DNA from: JACVRN01 sp035276685
GTDB lineage: Bacteria > Acidobacteriota > Blastocatellia > Pyrinomonadales > Pyrinomonadaceae
NCBI GenBank assembly: GCA_035276685.1
Contig: DATELK010000079.1
Coordinates: 1-25,457 of the forward strand
Reading direction: 5' to 3'
DNA: 25,457 bases
A program made the position numbers and the translations under genes. The notes under the pieces are model-generated. The model saw only the letters and a list, made by a program, of their open reading frames with translations, was not told where the DNA came from and made no database searches. This document shows positions 6,487 through 12,237 of this stretch, one piece after another; position 1 is the first letter of the stretch; each line of letters opens with the position of its first letter.

Positions 6487-6642
6487 ATGATTGAAGATAA
6501 AGCAACCGAGAAATGGAAAGAGAAAATGAAGAAGCTAGGCCTCATCGTCAACATGGGAGCCGACCCCTCCAAGTCAAAACCCGGAACTTCCCCAAAGCCT
6601 AAAGCTGATTCAAAGGCGGGGAAGAAAGGTGTGAAGAAGTAA
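6487..6642 (+). CDS. 51-residue Lys-rich small protein
   Basis: A short ORF, ATG to TAA, encoding 51 residues. An N-terminal amphipathic helix (EKWKEKMKKLGLIVNMGADP) is followed by a flexible Lys/Pro/Ser/Gly tail ending KAGKKGVKK. No signal peptide or Cys is present. I do not recognise the family. The start has AAAGGCGG a few bases upstream, a fair ribosome site. The strongly basic tail would suit binding to RNA, DNA or ribosomes; this is inference. It lies 56 bp after the 21-bp repeat array, which could control it, and is followed within 40 bp by the convergent end of the TPR gene. Confidence 0.6.
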   Translation: MIEDKATEKWKEKMKKLGLIVNMGADPSKSKPGTSPKPKADSKAGKKGVKK

Positions 6643-6678
6643 TTAAAGGGAGGCTTCGCAGGTCACTTGCCTATAATT

Positions 6679-7986
6679 TTATTTGAACGCTTCCCTTAGC
6701 CTTTCAATTTCGGGCTTGAGGCTTGGGTCTAGCTGTAAGCTCTTGCGAAAATCTGACTCGGCTTCGGGGCCGTTGCCCTTGATTAAGCGGAATACGCCGC
6801 TCATTGCGTAGGCTCTGGCGTTGGTCGGATTTTTTGAAATGAACTCCTTTAACCTCCCGACAGGCGTCGAGAAATTCACCCTTCCTTGCTCCTCAATAGA
6901 AGCGGGATTCAGTGAATAGCCCTTCTTAATATCGGCTATCGCCCCATTTATATTACCTCTCAGTCCGCGTGCGATACTGCGGCTGATATACGTGTGGGCG
7001 GAATCAGGATTCAGCTTGAGCGCCTTGTCGAAATCAGTCGAAGCCTTTTCCAGATTTCCCTCCTGAAGATAGGTGATGCCCCTGTCTGTGTAAGGAGCCG
7101 GGTGATTGGGATTAAGCTCAATAGATTTATTGTAGTCGGAAATAGCTCCTTCTATGTCACCCTTTCCCGCTTTGATATTGGCGCGGCCCTGATAGGCCTC
7201 CGCATACTGCGGATTAAGGGAAACAGCTTTGTTGAAGTCAGCGAAAGCGCCTTCTCTATCGCCCTTTATTCTGCGAATAATTCCGCGATTGTTATAGACC
7301 TGCTCAACTCCGGGCGCGTTCGGCACTAGCTCAAGAGCTTTATTGTAATCAGCCAGCGCCGAGTCATAATCGCCTTTAATAAGTTGAATGTTGCCGCGAA
7401 GGTAATAGGCTTCGGGAAATCTTGGATTAAGCTCGATAGCCTTGTTTAAATCTCTAAATGCTCCCTCATTGTCTCCCTGCTGAAGACGTATGAGGCCGCT
7501 GTTAAGATAACCCTTGGCCGTGGGCTCGGTCTGTTCCTGCGAATTATTTCCGGCTCGAAAATGGCCCATCGAAGCAGAGCCTCTTTTGACGGGCGGCAGC
7601 AGGGCTGCGAGCATCTCGAAGGTGTCGTGGACGGCGCTGTAGGATTCTTTGAGCTGTGCATCCGTGCCTGCGCTCGCGTCCTGCCTGAAGCTGGTGAGGG
7701 CGGCGGCGAACTTCTTCAAGTTCTCTTTGAAATCGTCCGTGTGCTCTTTCTTGACGCCCGTGGGGACGCCAAGTTTCAGGATGGCGTCGCCACGGCGCGC
7801 AAGCTCTGCCGATTGTTCACGTATGGTCTTGAAATCTCCCTTCGGCAGTGCCTCGTGTTCCAGCGGATGCAGCACGTCATGAAACTCCTCGTACTCCTTC
7901 ACACTGAAATGCTCCGCCCACGCCACGGGCGACAAAAGAAGGATTAAGGCAGAGATGAGAATTGCGGGCAGAATAATTTGCTTCAT
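6679..7986 (-). CDS. Exported TPR-repeat protein with N-terminal helical domain
   Basis: A 435-residue periplasmic or secreted protein. Residues 1-24 are a signal peptide (ILLLSPVAWA, cut before EHF). Residues 28-132 form a helical, His-containing domain (HDVLHPLEHEALPKGDF) that I cannot name; it could be a four-helix bundle. Residues 155-435 contain about seven tetratricopeptide repeats, e.g. NSGLIRLQQGDNEGAFRDL, followed by NKAIELNPRFPEAYYLRG. The ATG at 7984-7986 has AGAGGAC upstream. TPR arrays bind partner proteins, so this is probably an assembly or scaffold factor in the envelope; no substrate can be read from the sequence. The hicBA pair lies immediately upstream on the same strand but starts from its own promoter. 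Confidence 0.85.
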   Translation of the reverse strand: MKQIILPAILISALILLLSPVAWAEHFSVKEYEEFHDVLHPLEHEALPKGDFKTIREQSAELARRGDAILKLGVPTGVKKEHTDDFKENLKKFAAALTSFRQDASAGTDAQLKESYSAVHDTFEMLAALLPPVKRGSASMGHFRAGNNSQEQTEPTAKGYLNSGLIRLQQGDNEGAFRDLNKAIELNPRFPEAYYLRGNIQLIKGDYDSALADYNKALELVPNAPGVEQVYNNRGIIRRIKGDREGAFADFNKAVSLNPQYAEAYQGRANIKAGKGDIEGAISDYNKSIELNPNHPAPYTDRGITYLQEGNLEKASTDFDKALKLNPDSAHTYISRSIARGLRGNINGAIADIKKGYSLNPASIEEQGRVNFSTPVGRLKEFISKNPTNARAYAMSGVFRLIKGNGPEAESDFRKSLQLDPSLKPEIERLREAFK

Positions 7987-8032
7987 AATTGGTTTGTCCT
8001 CTTATGTTGAAGGATGAATTTCGCTTCGTGGA

Positions 8033-8254
8033 CTAGAGAAGCGCTATGAATTCTTCTACGGTCAAGCCTGTTTGTCTGATTATTGCTCGCAATGTGCCTC
8101 GGTCAAGCTCTTTATGATTTGGAACGGAAGTTTGCGCAGGAGGCGTTTGTCTTACCATAATTATGTGACTGCCGCGCTGTCTGTAGACTATGAAACCAGC
8201 CTTCTCAAGCGCTTTGACACACTCTGCGCCGGAGATGACGGGCAACTTGCTCAC
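8033..8254 (-). CDS. hicA: HicA-family mRNA interferase toxin
   Basis: A 73-residue protein with the HicA double-stranded-RNA-binding-like fold. It opens LPVISGAECVKALEKAGF and carries the conserved GSH motif at about residues 28-30 (RQRGSHIIMV), whose His is the expected catalytic residue. It ends with the usual GTLRAIIRQTGLTVEEF helix. HicA toxins cleave mRNA and are neutralised by HicB. The start is GTG at 8252-8254, overlapping the hicB stop as GTGA, so the pair is translationally coupled. Gene order is antitoxin then toxin, one of the two known orders. No key residue appears to be missing. Confidence 0.9.
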   Translation of the reverse strand: MSKLPVISGAECVKALEKAGFIVYRQRGSHIIMVRQTPPAQTSVPNHKELDRGTLRAIIRQTGLTVEEFIALL

Positions 8255-8460
8255 GCCGCGACCTCTACAATCTCTACATTGTCGTCCGGGACGGGCTCGC
8301 CCCGTTCACGTAAAACTTCCTCGAACAAAGAGATTGCTTCCTGAATGTTGGTTAGCGCTTCGTCGCGTGTTCGTCCCTGGCTGACGCAGCCGGGCAAACT
8401 CGGGACTTCGGCTACGATGTAGCCGTCTTCGCCCGGATATAAGAGAACTCGTCTTATCAT
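8251..8460 (-). CDS. hicB: HicB-family antitoxin
   Basis: A 69-residue HicB-like antitoxin with the partial RNase-H fold: YPGEDGYIVAEVPSLPGCVSQGRTRDEALTNIQEAI is the family signature. It is short and ends after EIVEVAA without an added helix-turn-helix or ribbon-helix-helix domain, so autoregulation through its own DNA binding is not obvious. The ATG at 8458-8460 follows a GAGGT ribosome site, and a TATAAT box lies about 55 bases upstream. It overlaps hicA by four bases. Confidence 0.9.
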   Translation of the reverse strand: MIRRVLLYPGEDGYIVAEVPSLPGCVSQGRTRDEALTNIQEAISLFEEVLRERGEPVPDDNVEIVEVAA

Positions 8461-8512
8461 TGGCCTACCTCTTTTTTGAAACCGAATACGCGCCCCTTTT
8501 CTTATGCCTTCA

Positions 8513-8518
8513 ATTATA
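8513..8518 (-). promoter_or_regulatory. Candidate -10 box for hicBA
   Basis: A perfect TATAAT on the minus strand in the 64-bp gap between the ATP-grasp stop and hicB. The -35 region falls inside the end of the ATP-grasp gene and matches consensus poorly. The short leader (about 45 bases) fits the hicB start. Confidence 0.45.
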
Positions 8519-8524
8519 CCTTCC

Positions 8525-9556
8525 TTATCCGGAGGAGTTGTAGCTCAGGCCGAGCGAGATGATTTTCTGAAGGAGCGCGTTGTAGGGGATGCCGCAGTGG
8601 GCTGCGGATTCAGCGAAGTCGTCGCCGTTGGCTATGTTGGGGTTGGGGTTGGCTTCCAGCAGGTACAGGTCGCCTTCTTCCGTGAGACGGTAATCCAGCC
8701 GCGCGTAGCCGCTCAAAAAGAGCAGGTTGTAGATGCGTTTCGAAAGCCGCTCGATGCGCTTGGTCATCTCTGGCGAAAGCTCCGCGGCCTGCGTGACCAG
8801 CCCTATCTTATCCTGGTAGGCGGGATCCCACTTGACCTTGAGCGTTGCTATGTTGGGCGCGCCTTCCGGCAGGTTAGGCATGACAAGCTCCCAGGGCGTG
8901 TAGGTCTGAACCCTGCGATTGCCTATGACGCCCACGTAGATTTCGCGGCCCGCTATGTACTGCTCTACAAGGGCGTGCGTGTTGGTCTGGCGATGTATGA
9001 ACTCCACGCGCTCCGCTAGCTTCTCGTCGTCGTGGACGACGGACGCGCGTGCTATGCCAACGGAGCCTTCCTCGCTGACGGACTTCACAAGGAGCGGGAA
9101 TTTCAGGCGGCGCGGCCGCACCACCTTTCGATTCATGGGAAAGACTATGAAGCGCGGCACCAGCACCTTGTGATAGGAGAGCACCATCTTTGAGAGCGCC
9201 TTGTCGTGCGCCAGCGTCAGGCCGCGCGGGTTGCAGCCCGTGTAAGCCTGCCGCATCAGCTCAAGGAAGCTGACCACGTGCTGGTCGTAGAGCGGGTAGC
9301 CGTGGAACTCTTCCAGAAGGTTAAAGGCTACGTGCGGGTTGAAATCCTGTATCGCGGTGGAGATGACGCCCAGGTCGTCGTAGAGCCCGAGCGGCTGCAC
9401 GTCGTGCCCCAGCTCTTTCAGGGTAGAGATAACGTCATACTCGGTCTTCCAGAGCAGCTGGTCTTTCTCGCTCACGCCGTCAAGAGAGTCGGGCGGCACG
9501 CAGTCCTTGTGAACCAGCACGTTTATACGCAGGCGTTGTCGGGATTTTGAGCTCAT
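8525..9556 (-). CDS. ATP-grasp ligase, D-Ala-D-Ala-ligase-like
   Basis: A 343-residue ATP-dependent carboxylate-amine/thiol ligase of the ATP-grasp class. Residues 10-110 form the pre-ATP domain (RINVLVHKD, FNLLEEFHG). Residues 115-335 are the ATP-grasp domain, with the nucleotide lysine in LLVKSVSEEGSVGI (about 155-168), the EQYIAGREIYVGV strand (198-210), and the metal site ARLDYR (285-290) with EANPNPN (301-307). The substrate cannot be told; true Ddl enzymes differ in the omega loop. Its ATG overlaps the stop of the upstream Peptidase_Mx gene as ATGA, so the two are made together. I know ATP-grasp enzymes paired with peptidases from peptide-tagging and amide-metabolite systems (established theme); a role here in making or trimming such a peptide is inference. 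Confidence 0.85.
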   Translation of the reverse strand: MSSKSRQRLRINVLVHKDCVPPDSLDGVSEKDQLLWKTEYDVISTLKELGHDVQPLGLYDDLGVISTAIQDFNPHVAFNLLEEFHGYPLYDQHVVSFLELMRQAYTGCNPRGLTLAHDKALSKMVLSYHKVLVPRFIVFPMNRKVVRPRRLKFPLLVKSVSEEGSVGIARASVVHDDEKLAERVEFIHRQTNTHALVEQYIAGREIYVGVIGNRRVQTYTPWELVMPNLPEGAPNIATLKVKWDPAYQDKIGLVTQAAELSPEMTKRIERLSKRIYNLLFLSGYARLDYRLTEEGDLYLLEANPNPNIANGDDFAESAAHCGIPYNALLQKIISLGLSYNSSG

Positions 9557-10578
9557 ACTGGAATACGATGATAGCCTGTGTGCAGCATGTTCATAACGTG
9601 TACGGTCAGGGCAACCAGAAGCGCGCGACGCGCCTCTCGCTTTGAGCCCGCGAGGCGCAGCTTCAAATCGCGGCTGCGCTCAACCATGTTCTTCAATACG
9701 TGGTCAACAGTGTACTGGTGCACGCCCGTCCCGTCCGCAACTATCTCTCGCACCTCCCGGCGTATGCTGCGAATGAAGCTGGCTGCGGTCGGGCGCGACA
9801 GGTGATTGGAGTTCTCGGCGAAGATTCTGAGCAAGTCCCTGTCGTAATAAGCGCCGCGCTCGACGGCGTACTGCTGCCGCTTGCGCCGGTAGTGCTCGCG
9901 CAAGGTCAGGCGCACTTCTGCCAGCGGCTCGACCTTGTCCCGGCGGCGATTCCTGCGAGGCTGTCCCTTTATCTCTTCCATAAGCTCGTCCACGTACTCA
10001 AGCTTTTCCAGCGCGGGCCAGCCCCTATAGCGCGAGCGCCATCGCGAGCGCGGCGAGAGCCAGACGGCAAAGGTCTCTGCGAAGTCTTCAGCAGGGTGCG
10101 CCTGCGCGTACCACGCGCCCAGATGAAGCACGAAGTTGCGGCTCTTGGGACGGGGCTTGTAAGAGTCCGGGTAGGGCTGCGTGAAGGAGCCGAAAAGCTC
10201 TCGCCATCGTCTCTTGAAGTGCAGGCGGTAAGCAGTATCCAGAGCGTGCCCCGCCTCGTGGCGAAGGATACGCATGCACTCGGTTTCGGTTCCGCCTTCG
10301 ACTTCAAACATCTGCTTGCGCTCAAGCTGTACCAAGCGCGGGTGGGCCAGGTAAAAGGGAATCGCAATCCCCGGAACACCGTCGGGCGAGAACCATTCCT
10401 CGCCGAGCCAGACGTGCGGCTTGAAACGAATCCCGCGCGCGTTCAGCTCCTCGTAGAGCCGCTTGATTCTCCCTTCCAGATTCGTCCCGCGTATGCGCAG
10501 GGGAAGGTCGCACAGGCGCAAATCCAGCAGCTCCTCGTCCCGCATCAGATACCATTTACGTCCGGCGCTCACTCTCAT
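9553..10578 (-). CDS. Putative zinc metallopeptidase, Peptidase_Mx type
   Basis: A 341-residue cytosolic protein; no signal peptide is visible. The HExxH motif is HEAGH at 107-111 (RILRHEAGHALDTAYRL). WYAQAHPAEDFAETFAVWL at about 156-174 likely supplies the third zinc ligand, an acidic residue. YKPRPKSRNFVLHLGAWYA and RYRGWPALEKLEYVDELM are further features I associate with the Peptidase_Mx family. Residues 205-341 are an Arg-rich helical extension. The ATG at 10576-10578 has AAGGGG only three bases upstream, so the in-frame ATG at residue 12 is an alternative. It forms a coupled pair with the ATP-grasp ligase and lies just downstream of tRNA-Arg. Substrate unknown. Confidence 0.82.
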   Translation of the reverse strand: MRVSAGRKWYLMRDEELLDLRLCDLPLRIRGTNLEGRIKRLYEELNARGIRFKPHVWLGEEWFSPDGVPGIAIPFYLAHPRLVQLERKQMFEVEGGTETECMRILRHEAGHALDTAYRLHFKRRWRELFGSFTQPYPDSYKPRPKSRNFVLHLGAWYAQAHPAEDFAETFAVWLSPRSRWRSRYRGWPALEKLEYVDELMEEIKGQPRRNRRRDKVEPLAEVRLTLREHYRRKRQQYAVERGAYYDRDLLRIFAENSNHLSRPTAASFIRSIRREVREIVADGTGVHQYTVDHVLKNMVERSRDLKLRLAGSKREARRALLVALTVHVMNMLHTGYHRIPV

Positions 10579-10640
10579 CTACCCCTTGAAAAACGCGGCT
10601 AATTAAAAAGGGCAGCAGAGCGACTGCTACCCTTGTGCAT

Positions 10641-10714
10641 CGGCCCCGGAGAGGCTCGAACTCCCGACACCTGGTTCCGAAGACCAGTGCTCTATCCAAC
10701 TGAGCTACGGGGCC
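10641..10714 (-). tRNA. tRNA-Arg (anticodon UCG)
   Basis: The minus strand gives a complete cloverleaf of 74 bases: acceptor stem GGCCCCG/CGGGGCC, D-arm with AGCTCAGTTGGATAGAGC, anticodon stem CTGGT/ACCAG around loop CTTCGGA (anticodon TCG, reading CGA), and T-arm with GTTCGAGCC. The discriminator base is G, and CCA is not encoded. Confidence 0.95.
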
Positions 10715-10774
10715 ATTAACTTCAGACGGCATTTTAGGGATTTTCCCGTCCGGTGTCATCTTGCGGCGGGCGTT

Positions 10775-11011
10775 TCAATCGGAAGGTGTGGCGGAATCAT
10801 CTTCTTCCGGCTCGTCGCAGCGCTTGCAATCCAGCTCAAAGCCTATGCGGCTCTGTCTCCCTTCCGAAGTGAGCACCCAGGGGCGCGTGAAGAGCGGGGG
10901 ATGATGGCGCACGTGCTGGCCGTGGCCGCAGTCAAGCTCTGCCACCCAGTGGCCTTCGTCGTCTTGGTGGAATCCTTCTATACGTCGCTTCAGTGAATTT
11001 GTCTTCCTCAA
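10775..11011 (-). CDS. DUF3565 protein, probable small zinc-binding protein
   Basis: A 78-residue protein matching the DUF3565 pattern: IEGFHQDDEGHWVAELDCGHGQHVRHHPPL, then RPWVLTSEGR and ELDCKRC. Cys/His clusters (CGHGQHVRH and CKRC) look like a zinc site; no reaction is known to me. There is no in-frame ATG. The longest start is TTG at 11009-11011, which lies in the T-run of an apparent terminator and lacks a ribosome site. A CTG at 10991-10993 has GAGGAAG nine bases upstream and gives a start closer to the family's usual one. The start is therefore uncertain; the body of the gene is not. Confidence 0.82.
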   Translation of the reverse strand: MRKTNSLKRRIEGFHQDDEGHWVAELDCGHGQHVRHHPPLFTRPWVLTSEGRQSRIGFELDCKRCDEPEEDDSATPSD

Positions 11012-11054
11012 AAAATAGAGAGGTCACACCGGCCCTCGCAACCTGTGTGACCTC
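11011..11054 (-). terminator. Intrinsic terminator, minus strand
   Basis: A perfect 10-bp dyad, GAGGTCACAC (minus strand 11054-11045) with GTGTGACCTC (11029-11020), and a 15-base loop. It is followed after a few bases by a six-T run, the classic rho-independent layout. It ends the candidate 6S RNA and lies directly before the DUF3565 coding region. Confidence 0.75.
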
Positions 11055-11196
11055 GATCCGCTGCGTTCACTCCAATGAAGGGGAACATGCGAATTGGCCG
11101 CGCACTTTATCACCGAATCATCGAGCGCGACAACGCCAATTTCCTAAAACCGAACGTTGGGCGAACACTTAGTAGGTCGAGGATGAAAGAAGCGCC
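11012..11196 (-). ncRNA. ssrS: Candidate 6S RNA
   Basis: A TATGAT -10 box (11203-11208) and the terminator T-run define a transcript of about 185 nt, the usual 6S size. The minus strand folds into a rod. The closing stem is CCTCGA (11182-11177) with TCGAGG (11056-11051). The next stem is GTGTTCGC (11168-11161) with GTGAACGC (11070-11063), eight pairs including two wobbles. A central bubble of about 19 by 21 nt follows. The upper stem is AATTGGC (11141-11135) with GCCAATT (11098-11092), then a CGCGC/GCGCG apical stem. Rod, bubble and apical stem are the 6S architecture, in which the bubble mimics an open promoter and binds RNA polymerase. The GTGTTCGC segment near the 5' end also recalls known 6S RNAs. 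The outer stem partly competes with the terminator hairpin. Another structured leader for DUF3565 is the alternative. Confidence 0.55.
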
Positions 11197-11202
11197 CCTT
11201 TT

Positions 11203-11208
11203 ATCATA
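11203..11208 (-). promoter_or_regulatory. Candidate -10 box of the 6S-like RNA
   Basis: TATGAT on the minus strand, one mismatch from TATAAT, lies about seven bases before the inferred RNA start near 11196. It lies just beyond the stop of the cytochrome c gene. The -35 position falls in the 3' end of that gene and matches consensus poorly. Confidence 0.45.
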
Positions 11209-11226
11209 AAGAGCTCGCCTGACGCT

Positions 11227-11661
11227 TCACTTCTTCGCCGCGCCCGCCTGAAACTCCTGCCGAATCATCTTCACAAGCGAAGTTATCTCTTCCGGCTTGA
11301 GCTTGTCCTTGAAGGCAGGCATGGCCTCTTCGCCTTCGCTGACTATCTTGGCAAGCTGCTCGTCCGTGTGAGAGAGCGCGTGCCCCTTCTTCAGACTCGG
11401 CACCTTTATCTTCTTACCCAGAACGGTAGGCGTGCCGCCCTCGCCGCCGATGCCGTGGCAGCGAGCGCATTCCGCCGCGTAGATGGCTTTGGCCGACGTG
11501 ATTGCGTCGGGCGTGGGCGTAGCCTTCGCCGCGCTAGTGTTGGCCGTGTTCGCCGTGTTGGTTGTGTTCGCGGTCTGGTTAGTGTTGGAAGCGCCGCCGC
11601 CGCACGCCACCACAAAAAGCCCCGCGAAGAGGGCTATAGACAGAAGCTTAACGATTCTCAT
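11227..11661 (-). CDS. c-type cytochrome lipoprotein
   Basis: A 144-residue small electron-transfer protein. The N-terminus MRIVKLLSIALFAGLFVVAC is a lipoprotein signal with the lipid Cys at residue 20. A Thr/Asn/Ala linker (about 25-50) follows, then a single heme-c domain with CARCH (CxxCH) and a likely axial Met in EEAMPAFKDKL. I start at ATG 11659-11661; the in-frame ATG at 11703 would put a charged extension before the signal. The family passes electrons between membrane complexes. It lies downstream of the Rieske/cytochrome b genes on the same strand, but a large hairpin separates them. Its heme domain resembles the one fused to that cytochrome b. Confidence 0.88.
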   Translation of the reverse strand: MRIVKLLSIALFAGLFVVACGGGASNTNQTANTTNTANTANTSAAKATPTPDAITSAKAIYAAECARCHGIGGEGGTPTVLGKKIKVPSLKKGHALSHTDEQLAKIVSEGEEAMPAFKDKLKPEEITSLVKMIRQEFQAGAAKK

Positions 11662-11745
11662 TCTTACAGTTTTCTCCAAGGAGCTACGGAAAAAGAGCGG
11701 CAAGAGTATAAAGGAAAAGCGAGGGCGGGCGGTAGAGAAAAGAAG

Positions 11746-11844
11746 AAGAAAGTTAGCAGGGATGTACAGGATGTACAGGATGAAAGAGAAAGCAGTACGT
11801 TCTTTCTTATCCTGTCTATCCTGTCCATCCCTGCTAACTTTCTT
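11746..11844. repeat. 36-bp inverted repeat, terminator-like
   Basis: The left arm 11746-11781 and right arm 11809-11844 are reverse complements at about 33 of 36 positions (arms begin AAGAAAGTTAGCAGGGATG and end CATCCCTGCTAACTTTCTT). Inside each arm an ACAGGAT-type 9-mer is repeated in tandem. The structure begins seven bases past the stop of the minus-strand gene at 11851, in terminator position, and separates it from the cytochrome c gene. Confidence 0.85.
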
Positions 11845-11850
11845 ATAAAT

Positions 11851-12228
11851 TCAGGTTTGCGGGGTAATCGGTAAGGACTGTGACTCTACGGGTTCTGCCT
11901 GCTCTACGTGCAGGTACATGGGGCCAGCGCCTAAGACCTCTACCATCCAGGAGCCGAAGCCGCGCTTGTTCCATATGCGGTAATGAATCTGCTCATTAGC
12001 CTTCACGTCGAACTCAATGGTCTTCGGATAAAAGGTATTGTCTATGCGGAGGCGGTGGCGGCCCGGCAAGACCTCTACGACAATGGCCTTCCCGCTTTTC
12101 AGCAGCGTTAAGTCCCGGCCGTCCAGCCGCAGCTTTATCCCTCTGGCCATGTAGTCGCCTTCGTCCTTGTGCGTGACCCTGAGCTGCCCCTTCGTCGGAG
12201 CGTCGCTCGTTTCCCCCTGCTCGCTCAT
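11851..12228 (-). CDS. PEGA-like small protein in the cytochrome b operon
   Basis: A 125-residue soluble protein without signal peptide. The middle (GIKLRLDGRDLTLLKSGKAIVVEVLPGRHRLRID, followed by an FYPKTIEFDVKANEQIHYRI strand pair) has the rhythm of PEGA or related small beta-sandwich domains; this is a fold-level guess. The rest, RGFGSWMVEVLGAGPMYLHVEQ, is unrecognised. The ATG lies 9 bp after the cytochrome b stop, so co-transcription with the Rieske and cytochrome b genes is very likely. Its job there is unknown. A long hairpin follows its stop. Confidence 0.7.
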   Translation of the reverse strand: MSEQGETSDAPTKGQLRVTHKDEGDYMARGIKLRLDGRDLTLLKSGKAIVVEVLPGRHRLRIDNTFYPKTIEFDVKANEQIHYRIWNKRGFGSWMVEVLGAGPMYLHVEQAEPVESQSLPITPQT

Positions 12229-12237
12229 AATCGCTGT

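Noticed and set aside
9700..10602. 300-codon plus-strand ORF
   Set aside because: It is a long shadow frame opposite the Peptidase_Mx gene, produced by high GC at third positions.
10556..10759. 67-codon minus-strand ORF
   Set aside because: It runs through the tRNA-Arg gene.
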